A stretch of 64,000 bases of DNA. It comes from Salipaludibacillus sp. CUR1 (GTDB lineage Bacteria > Bacillota > Bacilli > Bacillales > Salisediminibacteriaceae). Under the pieces are notes generated by a model. That model saw only the letters and a program-made list of their open reading frames with translations, did no database searches and was not told where the DNA came from. This document shows, piece by piece, positions 42,736-50,596 of this stretch. The translations under genes were made by a program, and so were the position numbers. Position 1 is the stretch's first letter. Each line of letters begins with the position of its first letter. The stretch is taken from assembly GCF_021028955.1 (NCBI RefSeq), contig NZ_JAIWPE010000058.1, positions 1 to 64,000 of the forward strand, written 5' to 3'.

Positions 42736-44421
42736 CTATTTCCTTATTCTGTTAAATCCCGCTGCTAATTCAAATTTCCGCGGGAGTGCAAAATCTCCCG
42801 GATGCTGATTTTGAAATGGCGAAAGGATATCCAATCCGTGTTTTTCGATCTGCTCATATAAATCATCTATAGCTTTCTTTAGCTCACGTGAGCCATTTCT
42901 GTCTTTTACTATCTTTTTAATCATAAGGGCTACAGCTTGTGTCTGGCTGGAGTCTACAAGCTGTTCGACATCATTCAGCGTGAGGCTGCTTTTACCAATC
43001 CGGATAGTGTGCAGCCCTTTGCTTTCAACTTTTTCTTTTTTATCAAACAATTTTTCGATCTCTCGGCGATGGAGGTCCCTTTGCTGCTCTGTATTCACAA
43101 ATGCAGATACTTCTTTTGTCCGGTTTGTAGTCATTTCTTCAGCTAAGGATTTAGCTTCATCTGTTTTATTGTAAGGTCTGTATTCATCCATCATCACAAT
43201 ATAATCTGCCACATCAAAATAATCCCCTGATCCCCCGATGACAAGAATGGTGGAGACATCTTTCTTCTCGTATAAATCGCGGACACGGTCAATAAAAGGG
43301 GTAATCGGTTCTTTATCTTTCTTGACGAGCCGCTGCATCCGCCCGTCCCTGATCATAAAGTTAGTTGCACTTGTATCTTCGTCAATAAGCAGAAGTTTCG
43401 TATTCATTTCGAGAGCTTCCATAATATTGGCTGCCTGCGATGTACTGCCGCTTGCATCTTCTGATGAAAAGTCAGTCGTTTGCTTACCGAAGGGAAGATC
43501 GTTAATGAAAGGTGAGATATTGACGTTGCCGACATAACGGCCGTCTTCAGACCGGATTTTAACGGCACTTTCATCGGTCAGTACATATTCACGGCCGTCT
43601 CCTGTCTCATGGTTATAAACTCCCCGCTCAATAGCTTGAAGCAGTGTGCTTTTACCGTGGTAACCTCCGCCAATCACTAATGTAATTCCCTTTTTTATCC
43701 CCATGCCGCTGATGGTTTTCCCTGAAGGCAAATTGAAGCTTACTTCTGAATCTTCCGGGCTCTTAAAAGGAATAACCTTTTCATTTTTTAACGGTTTATT
43801 GCTGATTCCACTTTGACGGGGAAGAATTGAGTCATTGGCAATAAAGGCAATCAGGCCTCTTTTCGTAAGTTCCTGCCGGATAAACTCCTGGTCATCAGCA
43901 AGCAGTAATAGTTCTTCCAGGGACTTACGGTCATACTGGTTTATCGTTTTCCTGATTATGTCCGGAATGACGTTAGTAAGCAGGTCTGCTGCTTTGTGGC
44001 CGAGGATCCTTCTTCCTTGTGCCGGCAGCCCTGCAGAAAGACGGAATTCTATTCCTTGTTCTGTTATTTTTACTGCTGTCCGGTCAATCATCTCCTGGCC
44101 TGGGCTGTCAATAAATATCATGCCGCTCTTTCCTGTTCCATGAACAGGATTTTTTGTTTTAAAAATCTGCTTTTGGCATTCTTTTGCAAAGAAATGTTTA
44201 AATGCTGTCTCGCGGACTTTATTGTTAAATTGACCGGTTTTAAGATCTGTATGTTTTTCAGGCACAAAGAAGCGAAGCCTTGAGGGCGCCGCAAAAGGAT
44301 CTCCTTGCACATAATCTAAATGTAAATGGTAAAAACCGCCTTTGTATGTTCCTTGAATAGACTTTAGAGCACGGTAAGATTTTCCGTCTAAGTTTTTTAA
44401 ATTGTCTGCTAGTTTTTTCAT
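42736..44421 (-). CDS. ABC-class predicted ATPase (PF09818 family)
   Basis: A 561-residue cytosolic protein of the 'predicted ATPase of the ABC class' family; no cellular role is established. The N-terminal domain has YRALKSIQGTYKGGFYHLHLDYVQGDPFAAPSRLRF. The ATPase core has Walker A in VIGGGYHGKSTLLQAIERGVYNH, a GREYVLTDESAVKIRSEDGR loop, the SSEDASGSTSQAANIMEALE signature-like segment, Walker B LLLIDEDTSATNFM, and the switch VIGGSGDYFDVADYIVMMDEYRP. A C-terminal extension follows. There are no membrane segments. A purine-rich GAGGGAT lies before the ATG. Confidence 0.85.
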   Translation of the reverse strand: MKKLADNLKNLDGKSYRALKSIQGTYKGGFYHLHLDYVQGDPFAAPSRLRFFVPEKHTDLKTGQFNNKVRETAFKHFFAKECQKQIFKTKNPVHGTGKSGMIFIDSPGQEMIDRTAVKITEQGIEFRLSAGLPAQGRRILGHKAADLLTNVIPDIIRKTINQYDRKSLEELLLLADDQEFIRQELTKRGLIAFIANDSILPRQSGISNKPLKNEKVIPFKSPEDSEVSFNLPSGKTISGMGIKKGITLVIGGGYHGKSTLLQAIERGVYNHETGDGREYVLTDESAVKIRSEDGRYVGNVNISPFINDLPFGKQTTDFSSEDASGSTSQAANIMEALEMNTKLLLIDEDTSATNFMIRDGRMQRLVKKDKEPITPFIDRVRDLYEKKDVSTILVIGGSGDYFDVADYIVMMDEYRPYNKTDEAKSLAEEMTTNRTKEVSAFVNTEQQRDLHRREIEKLFDKKEKVESKGLHTIRIGKSSLTLNDVEQLVDSSQTQAVALMIKKIVKDRNGSRELKKAIDDLYEQIEKHGLDILSPFQNQHPGDFALPRKFELAAGFNRIRK

Positions 44422-44572
44422 AAAAATTATCCCTCACTTATATTTATTAGGTTATCTCGTTTAGTGGCACTAGTATGAGAGGAGTTAGTTAACATTCAAA
44501 TAAAAACTTACATAAATTCCATCAATATAGGACAGGATAACCTTGTCAAATACATCGAATGGAGTGAATAGA

Positions 44573-45253
44573 ATGAAAAAGCATTTTCTAATAGTATTCA
44601 GCCTTCTGGCATTTTTAACGATGTTCCTTCCGGCTGCTATCAGCACAGAGGCCGCTGAAACAGCTGATGGAGCAAAAGTACGTGTTCTGCATGCTTCTCC
44701 GGATGCACCGGCTGTTGATGTCTATGTTAACAAAGATAGAATCTTAAGTGGAATAAAATTTAAAGAAATAAGCGAATACCTTCCTCTTGAAGAAGGAAGT
44801 TATGACATTAAAATTTACGCTGCCGGGGACAAGCCTAAAAAGGCTGAGGCTGTCTTAGAAGAAAATATTACAGTTATGAGTGGTGAAGCTTATACTGTGG
44901 CTGCAAGCGGAAAGCTTGAAGATCTGGCTTTGGCTGTGTACAAGGATGATTTAACTACAATTGAGGACGAAGCCAAGTTAAGAGTGGTTCACTTATCACC
45001 CGATGCTCCAAAAGTTGATGTGTATTCATTGGATACGCTGCTGGTGTCCGGTCTTGGTTTCCCTGAAGCAAGTGAATATGATACTCTTCCAGCCGGGGAG
45101 TACTCATTGGATATCCGTCCGGCAGGCCAGGAAGAAGCCGTATTTAATATCCCTAACGTGGAGCTTAAACAGGGAGAAAACTATACAGCGATCGCTGTCG
45201 GGCTGCTAAAAGGAGATCCAGCATTCGACGTGCTGCTCGTAAAAGATAAATAA
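44573..45253 (+). CDS. secreted DUF4397 protein with two repeats
   Basis: A 226-residue exported protein. The signal peptide is KKHFLIVFSLLAFLTMFLPAAISTEAA (about 1-29). Two DUF4397 modules follow: VRVLHASPDAPAVDVYVN...ISEYLPLEEGSYDIKIY and LRVVHLSPDAPKVDVYS...ASEYDTLPAGEYSLDI. These are beta-sandwich-like domains of unknown function found in Firmicutes surface proteins. There is no wall-anchor motif. The protein is acidic. ATG 44573 has GGAG 8 nt upstream. Monocistronic, with a terminator behind. Confidence 0.85.
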   Translation: MKKHFLIVFSLLAFLTMFLPAAISTEAAETADGAKVRVLHASPDAPAVDVYVNKDRILSGIKFKEISEYLPLEEGSYDIKIYAAGDKPKKAEAVLEENITVMSGEAYTVAASGKLEDLALAVYKDDLTTIEDEAKLRVVHLSPDAPKVDVYSLDTLLVSGLGFPEASEYDTLPAGEYSLDIRPAGQEEAVFNIPNVELKQGENYTAIAVGLLKGDPAFDVLLVKDK

Positions 45254-45264
45254 ACTGACTATAC

Positions 45265-45298
45265 AATAGGGGATCAGGAAGACTGATCCTCTATTCCC
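45265..45298 (+). terminator. hairpin after DUF4397 gene
   Basis: AATAGGGGATCAG / CTGATCCTCTATT around GAAGA; only a weak T-run (CCCATTTAAT) follows. Confidence 0.55.
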
Positions 45299-45305
45299 AT
45301 TTAAT

Positions 45306-45323
45306 GGGGGGTCTGACCCCTTT
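45306..45323. other. GGGGTCTGACCCC palindrome
   Basis: A perfect palindrome followed by TTT. The same kind of GGGGTC-GACCCC motif recurs in other genomes as a dispersed intergenic motif; here it stands next to a terminator. Confidence 0.4.
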
Positions 45324-45382
45324 AACAATTACAATATACTGGAAAAATATTATTTTGTAATGGAATCGTAATAATGAATGAC

Positions 45383-45412
45383 TTGTTCATCTTATGTTAA
45401 GTTGTTTATGAT
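45383..45412 (+). promoter_or_regulatory. sigma-A-like promoter of carboxypeptidase gene
   Basis: TTGTTC, 18 bp, TATGAT, 30 bp before the ATG. Confidence 0.4.
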
Positions 45413-45441
45413 AAAAATATCATAAATAAAAAGGTGATAAA

Positions 45442-46599
45442 ATGAAGGTTCTTAGTCTCAAATTCCTAGTTATAGCAGTTATTTCCATGCCTTTCCTTAT
45501 GGTTTCACCCCTGTTTGTTTCCAGTTCGTCATCAAGTGGGATGACAGGCGGCATTTACAGTGAAGCCTATGCTGTAATGGATGCAAATACAGGCGAAATA
45601 CTATTCGGGGAAAACATTAATAAGCCTATGTATCCAGCCAGTATTACAAAAATGGTTACCGCTATAATAACGATAGAAACGCAGGAAATGGATGACATAG
45701 TAACGGTCAGCGAAAAGGCAGTGAATGCTATAGGCACACGCGTTTATCTGCTGGAAGGGGAAGAAGTCACCATCCAGCAGCTTCTGCATGGGCTGATGGT
45801 CAGTTCAGGGAATGACGCGGGGATTGCATTAGCTGAACATATTGCAGGATCAGTAGATAATTTTGCTAATGAGATGAATGATTTTTTACAAAAACGCATT
45901 GGTGTTAAGAATACACATTTTACTAATCCCCATGGCCTGTTTGATAAGAACCATATTACTACGGCAAAAGATATGGCCGAAATAAGCGCTTACGCCATGA
46001 AAAATGAGGTATTTAGAGATCTTGTAAGCACAGAATCTGTCGAATGGGTTGGAGAAGGCTGGGAAACGGTACTTTATAATCACCACCCGCTTCTCAGGGA
46101 TCAAGAGATGGTTATAGGTATTAAAAATGGTTATGTGCGTAAATCAGGTTATACCCTTGCGACTGCAGCAGTTAAAGAAGATACAGAGCTGATTATAATT
46201 ACTTTAAGCAGTCCATCAAGAAATCATGGAGTGGCTGACACCTTAAAACTGCTTGACTATGCGTTTGCAAATTACGAGACGCAGTGGCTCACCTTTGAGA
46301 AGGAATCTCCTATGGCAGAATTTATTTTTCCTGTGAAGGTACCGGTAAGTACAAAAAAAGGTGAAGAAATAACCTTTACGATTTCTGATAACGGGTTACT
46401 GACGGTACGCGGTGAAGAGAACCGGCTGATATGTTTCAGCACTCTTGAAGAAAGAGAACCTCTCGATTTACCATTTTTCAGTTATGATCTCCCTGAAAAC
46501 ACGAAAAAAGAAGAAAACCTTTCTTCAAACAGGGTCGACGCGCATAATTTTACTGACTGGCTGTTTGTCACCGGTTTTCTTTTCTTATCATTGAAATAG
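45442..46599 (+). CDS. D-alanyl-D-alanine carboxypeptidase (S11, DacF/DacB-like)
   Basis: Low-molecular-weight penicillin-binding protein that trims the terminal D-Ala of wall stem peptides, 385 residues. It has an N-terminal signal (LSLKFLVIAVISMPFLMVSPLFV), the nucleophile Ser67 in PASITK (SxxK), VSSGNDAGIALAEH (SxN), and KNGYVRKSGYTLATAA carrying a KSG in place of KTG. A beta-rich C-terminal domain and a terminal hydrophobic stretch (TDWLFVTGFLFLSL) that could bind the membrane follow. AAGGTGAT precedes the ATG. Which Bacillus paralogue (sporulation or vegetative) it matches is not certain. Confidence 0.86.
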   Translation: MKVLSLKFLVIAVISMPFLMVSPLFVSSSSSSGMTGGIYSEAYAVMDANTGEILFGENINKPMYPASITKMVTAIITIETQEMDDIVTVSEKAVNAIGTRVYLLEGEEVTIQQLLHGLMVSSGNDAGIALAEHIAGSVDNFANEMNDFLQKRIGVKNTHFTNPHGLFDKNHITTAKDMAEISAYAMKNEVFRDLVSTESVEWVGEGWETVLYNHHPLLRDQEMVIGIKNGYVRKSGYTLATAAVKEDTELIIITLSSPSRNHGVADTLKLLDYAFANYETQWLTFEKESPMAEFIFPVKVPVSTKKGEEITFTISDNGLLTVRGEENRLICFSTLEEREPLDLPFFSYDLPENTKKEENLSSNRVDAHNFTDWLFVTGFLFLSLK

Positions 46600-46606
46600 T
46601 TATTGG

Positions 46607-46652
46607 AAGGCTTAGTTTTGCTGTCTAACCGGCTTCAGACTAAGCCTTTTTA
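46607..46652. terminator. bidirectional terminator
   Basis: AAGGCTTAGT / ACTAAGCCTT with a long partly paired loop, then TTTTATT; between convergent genes. Confidence 0.7.
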
Positions 46653-46886
46653 TTACAGGTCATCTGTCTCAAGGTCAGAAAGCTTAGCCAGCAATTCATT
46701 ATACTGTGAAGGCGGCACAAACTGATCTGCTCCCCAGTATTCCTGCACCCAGGATTTCAAAGATGGTAAGTCATTAAACACTTCGCCGGAAGTATCGTTT
46801 TTTCGAATAGTATATATCCCATTATCCGCATCTGCCGTGACCTCGCAAGGAATAGCACTGTCTTTAGCTATTAATTCCATCCTCAT
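46653..46886 (-). CDS. small conserved-looking protein (77 aa), unknown
   Basis: Starts ATG 46886 with AGAGGTGAG 4 nt upstream; a longer frame from 46907 overlaps that site. The acidic product MRMELIAKDSAIPCEVTADADNG... contains IYTIRKNDTSGEVFNDLPSLKSWVQEYW, a probable small alpha/beta domain, and an acidic tail. No cysteine pair, membrane segment or recognised family. Confidence 0.68.
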   Translation of the reverse strand: MRMELIAKDSAIPCEVTADADNGIYTIRKNDTSGEVFNDLPSLKSWVQEYWGADQFVPPSQYNELLAKLSDLETDDL

Positions 46887-47321
46887 TCTTCTCACCTCTT
46901 TTATCATTTAAAGTATAATTAGCATACCAACATTTTCTGGGTTTATCCGGAAACCTGCCCATAATTTCAATATTACGGAAAAGCATAGTTTAATCTGGGA
47001 GTTTACAGGCTACATATTAAAAAATACAAAGGTTCTCTTGAAAGTGTTAAAATATAAATAAACATACAAATTCCTGTCAAAAACTTTTAAACTAACAGTT
47101 TCTGATAAATCACATCCAGGGGAAATGTCTGGATAAGCATCCCGGCAAAAATGATTAAAGCATATCTATTAAGAACAGGCCTCATTTTATAATGAAGCGC
47201 TTTGAAAATATAAAAAGCTGAGGCAGGCCTGACTGGAAGCTTTCACTTTTAATTTTTAAATAAAAATATTCAATAAAATCGCGGCTCAGTGGCTTAGACT
47301 ACCAGGAGGTTTTTGGTCAAC
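46887..47321. other. AT-rich gene-free stretch
   Basis: No protein-like frame with a ribosome site on either strand. A small ATCCAG/CTGGAT hairpin near 47115 is the only structure seen; it must hold the promoters of the two divergent flanking genes, but I cannot place them with confidence. Confidence 0.5.
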
Positions 47322-48500
47322 ATGAGATGGGCAAAGGAAATTTTTAAACATCTGTTCTTATTAACCGCATTATTTGTGGCTTCTATGTTAATTATTATAT
47401 CTGTAGCTGTCTATTTATGGCAGTCCACTGATGAAGGGAGACTTCCGGCAAAAACTGCTGTCGTTCTTCATGCAATTAATAATAATTTAGTCAGCCTTGA
47501 TATTAATATCAGACCACCCCGTATTGTGACAGGAGGCGGAGGGGGCGGGTCGCCGTTATTAAGAGAGGACCTTTATATACCTGTTCAGGGAGACGTTCAA
47601 ATTCCTATGAGAATGTACAGGCCTCAGGGGGAAGGGCCTTTCCCGATTATTATGTACTATCATGGAGGGGCGTTTCTGGAAGGATATGGAAACCTGGATA
47701 CTCATGATAATATTATCAGGGCACTCGCTGCAAGAACCGGCAGTGTGGTCATCGCTCCGAGTTACCGGGTTGCCCCTGACTATATTTTTCCTACAGCTGT
47801 AGAAGACAGTTATTCGGCTATTGAATGGGCAGTAGACCACGCTGATACGTTTAACGGGGATATAGACCGGCTGAGTGTCGCTGGTGACAGTGCAGGAGGG
47901 AATATAGCTACGGTAACTGCCATGATGTCAAGGGACAGGGATGGGCCTGATATTCTTTCCCAAGTACTTTTATACCCGTTAACAACTTTTCAGGACGTTC
48001 ATTTCGAATCAAGGGAAATTTATGACAGTGGCTATTATTTACTTTCGAGGCAAGTGATGTACCGGGCTCGGGATTTCTATACACCGGAAGAAGTAATGTG
48101 GACTAATCCTTATACTTCTCCTCTTCATGCAGAGGATTTAAGCGGTTTACCTCCTGCTTTAATTATTACTGCTGAATTTGATCCATTAAGGGATGAAGGC
48201 GAGGCTTATGCCGAAAGGCTTGCTGAAGAAGGGGTTCCGGTCAGGGCTACAAGATACAGAGGAGTTATGCACGGGTTCGTTTCTTTTTATGAAGTGATGC
48301 AAAGCGGGAGATATGGTTTACAGGAAACCTCCAGCTTTCTAAGGCAGGCAAACCAGAACACTTTGCAGATTACTGACAGATATAATTTGCAGGTGCGGCA
48401 GCCTCCTCAAGGTTTAGACCGTGTCAGAGACCAGACCGAGGCGTTTGCTATAGCAGCCTATCTTATTGGGCGGTCCGGTGCAGACCTGTTAAACCAGTAA
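47322..48500 (+). CDS. alpha/beta hydrolase, HSL-type esterase, membrane-anchored
   Basis: Carboxylesterase of the hormone-sensitive-lipase group, 392 residues. An N-terminal membrane helix (HLFLLTALFVASMLIIISVAVYLW, about 10-33) acts as signal anchor. The catalytic region has YYHGGAFLEGYG (oxyanion HGG), SVAGDSAGGNIATV (nucleophile), AEFDPLRDEGEAYAERL (Asp) and MHGFVSF (His). A glycine-rich TGGGGGGSPLLRE linker follows the helix. AGGAGG lies 12 nt before ATG 47322. It is followed by a membrane protein gene 32 bp downstream. The substrate is unknown. Confidence 0.83.
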   Translation: MRWAKEIFKHLFLLTALFVASMLIIISVAVYLWQSTDEGRLPAKTAVVLHAINNNLVSLDINIRPPRIVTGGGGGGSPLLREDLYIPVQGDVQIPMRMYRPQGEGPFPIIMYYHGGAFLEGYGNLDTHDNIIRALAARTGSVVIAPSYRVAPDYIFPTAVEDSYSAIEWAVDHADTFNGDIDRLSVAGDSAGGNIATVTAMMSRDRDGPDILSQVLLYPLTTFQDVHFESREIYDSGYYLLSRQVMYRARDFYTPEEVMWTNPYTSPLHAEDLSGLPPALIITAEFDPLRDEGEAYAERLAEEGVPVRATRYRGVMHGFVSFYEVMQSGRYGLQETSSFLRQANQNTLQITDRYNLQVRQPPQGLDRVRDQTEAFAIAAYLIGRSGADLLNQ

Positions 48501-48532
48501 TTTGAAAGGGCACTACAAGAAGGAGTTTATAT

Positions 48533-49048
48533 ATGGAACGCAAACTGACTATCTTAATTAATATCTACGCCGTATTTCTGTTACTGTTTGTCCTGGCTTA
48601 CTACGGCTATTACCTGTATATAGGGATATTATGGGGCTTTGGAGAAAGGATGTTTACGCTTCTGGTGTCCGATAGTTTATTTTTACTGTTTATTCCGGCT
48701 GCTGTCGGAATACTGTTTAAAAAAACATGGTCGTGGTGGCTGAATATGATCATTTTTTTTCAATTGTTTATAGCTAAATTTATTGCTTTAGGAGCAAATG
48801 TGACTCTTTTAATGACTGATACAGTAGCCCAGCCGCTTCAAGGGTCTAATTTGCTGGTGGAAATCCTGTATCTCGTCTTGTACCTTATAATTATTACAGC
48901 TCTTTCATTAAAAATAGTTAAACAACGTTTATCTGTAAACAGAAGGTTTGGGGAGTGGTTCTGGCGTGTGTTTACCGGCGCCATAGGATTGTATGTTTTT
49001 CACTTTATTATCACGCTGTTAGTGATTGCATGGGTCAGCCCTGTCTAA
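48533..49048 (+). CDS. integral membrane protein, unknown
   Basis: A 171-residue protein with about five hydrophobic helices (near 8-30, 42-62, 69-92, 107-127, 147-169) and basic cytoplasmic loops (FKKTWSWW; KQRLSVNRRFGEW). No family recognised. AAGGAG lies about 8 nt before the ATG. It is 32 bp behind the esterase gene and probably in its operon. Confidence 0.68.
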   Translation: MERKLTILINIYAVFLLLFVLAYYGYYLYIGILWGFGERMFTLLVSDSLFLLFIPAAVGILFKKTWSWWLNMIIFFQLFIAKFIALGANVTLLMTDTVAQPLQGSNLLVEILYLVLYLIIITALSLKIVKQRLSVNRRFGEWFWRVFTGAIGLYVFHFIITLLVIAWVSPV

Positions 49049-49163
49049 CTTCAAAGTGGAAACTTCCTCTATTTCCATTCAGCCAGGAGGCCGGATGAAA
49101 TTGCTGGAAAATTACTATTCTCTCTCACCTAATTTAAAACGCAGTATTATGGAGGCAGTTTAT

Positions 49164-50321
49164 ATGGAATCAAGAATTAACAGACATGCAAAAGCCATTG
49201 AAATTTCAGGAATCCGGCAGTTTTTCAATCGTGTTCAGGAGTATCCGGAAGCGGTTCAGCTGACATTGGGACAGCCTGATTTTCATACGCCTGAACACGT
49301 AAAAGAGGCTGCAAAAGAGGCTATTGACAGTAACAAAACGCGGTACACACCTAATGCTGGCTTACCGGAGTTAAGACATTACGCCTGTGATTTTGTTAAA
49401 CGTAAATATGGGTTAACATATAAACCTGATACAGAAGTGATCGTCACCACCGGTGCATCCCAAGGAATTGATATTACGATGCGTACTATTCTGGAACCCG
49501 GCGATGAAGTTCTTATTCCCGCACCTGTTTACCCGGCATATGAACCTATCATCCGCCTTAGCGGGGCAAAGCCGGTACTTATTGACACAACAGAGACAGA
49601 ATTTATACTTACACCCGGCCATTTAAAAGAACACAGGACGCCAAAAACGAAAGCAGTGATTCTTCCTTATCCTTCCAATCCGACAGGTGCTGTTCTTAAT
49701 GAAGAGCAGTTAAAAGATCTTGCTTACTACTTAAAAAACGAAGATTTGTTTGTCATGGCGGATGAAATATATTCAGAGCTTAATTATTCGTCAGTGCATC
49801 AATCTATTGCGGGCCTCCAAGGGATGCGCGAGAAAACAATTGTTATAAACGGGCTCAGCAAATCCCATTCTATGACAGGGTGGAGAATAGGGTTTGTTTT
49901 TGCACCGGAGGAGATAAGCAGGCATATATTGAAAGTTCACCAGTATAACGTGAGCTGTGCAAGTTCCGTTTCTCAGTATGCAGCGTTGGAAGCTGTTAAA
50001 AACGGGCAGAATGATCCCTTAGAGATGAAAAGCCAGTATGCAACGAGAAGAAATTTTATGATAAAAAAACTGGAGGAAATAGGCATACCGGCTGTAGCCC
50101 CGTCAGGAGCTTTTTATGTATTTCCGTCTATCAAAAAAGCGGGAATGAGTTCTTTTGATTTTGCTGTAAAGCTGCTGGAAGAAGAAGAGCTTGCAGTGGT
50201 GCCGGGTGACGCCTTTTCCTCTTTTGGCGAAGGATATATACGTTTATCGTACGCTTATTCTATGGAGGAACTGGAAGAAGCACTCCGGAGATTAGAAAAA
50301 TTCTGGAAAAAAATAATATAA
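49164..50321 (+). CDS. patA: PLP aminotransferase PatA (probable N-acetyl-LL-diaminopimelate aminotransferase)
   Basis: Class I/II transaminase of 385 residues, very like B. subtilis PatA: EISGIRQFF, LTLGQPDFHTPEHVKEAAKEAI, TPNAGLPELR, VTTGASQGID, LPYPSNPTGAVL, ADEIYSELNY, the PLP lysine in INGLSKSHSMTGWRIGF, and HQYNVSCASSVSQYAALEAV. PatA works in the acetylase branch of lysine/diaminopimelate synthesis. Start at ATG 49164, with GGAGG 8 nt upstream; the longer frame back to 49026 overlaps the preceding gene and has no homology. Confidence 0.9.
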   Translation: MESRINRHAKAIEISGIRQFFNRVQEYPEAVQLTLGQPDFHTPEHVKEAAKEAIDSNKTRYTPNAGLPELRHYACDFVKRKYGLTYKPDTEVIVTTGASQGIDITMRTILEPGDEVLIPAPVYPAYEPIIRLSGAKPVLIDTTETEFILTPGHLKEHRTPKTKAVILPYPSNPTGAVLNEEQLKDLAYYLKNEDLFVMADEIYSELNYSSVHQSIAGLQGMREKTIVINGLSKSHSMTGWRIGFVFAPEEISRHILKVHQYNVSCASSVSQYAALEAVKNGQNDPLEMKSQYATRRNFMIKKLEEIGIPAVAPSGAFYVFPSIKKAGMSSFDFAVKLLEEEELAVVPGDAFSSFGEGYIRLSYAYSMEELEEALRRLEKFWKKII

Positions 50322-50329
50322 AGTAAGCA

Positions 50330-50367
50330 AACTCAACTGGGTCTTTTCAGGTTTAGTTGAGTTTTTT
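50330..50367 (+). terminator. terminator of patA
   Basis: AACTCAACT / AGTTGAGTT stem and TTTTTTATT. Confidence 0.78.
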
Positions 50368-50486
50368 ATTGAAAGCATTAGGTATAATTAACATAAATTC
50401 AGTTAGGCGGTTTATTTTATTTTAAGCGGGAAAGAGAAAATATAGATAAATTACGTCAAAAATCGCTATTTTCAGAAACTAACCCT

Positions 50487-50536
50487 TTGAGGTTAAAGTA
50501 GTAAAGTGGTAGAATAGCTTTGTAAACGCTTTTATC
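50487..50536 (+). promoter_or_regulatory. sigma-A promoter and cre site of odhAB
   Basis: TTGAGG, 17 bp, TAGAAT (50510-50515), then TGTAAACGCTTTTATC (50521-50536), which matches the cre core TGNAARCGNWWWCA at all but one position. The cre would overlap the transcription start, a repressing position. odhAB of B. subtilis is repressed by glucose. Confidence 0.65.
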
Positions 50537-50596
50537 CTATTTGTGTATTGTTAAATAGGTTGATGTACATATTTACTATCAATGGAGGTTACCGAC

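Noticed and set aside
42508-42768. 86-codon plus-strand frame after msrB
   Set aside because: No ribosome site, runs through the short repeats and across a bidirectional terminator into the opposite gene.
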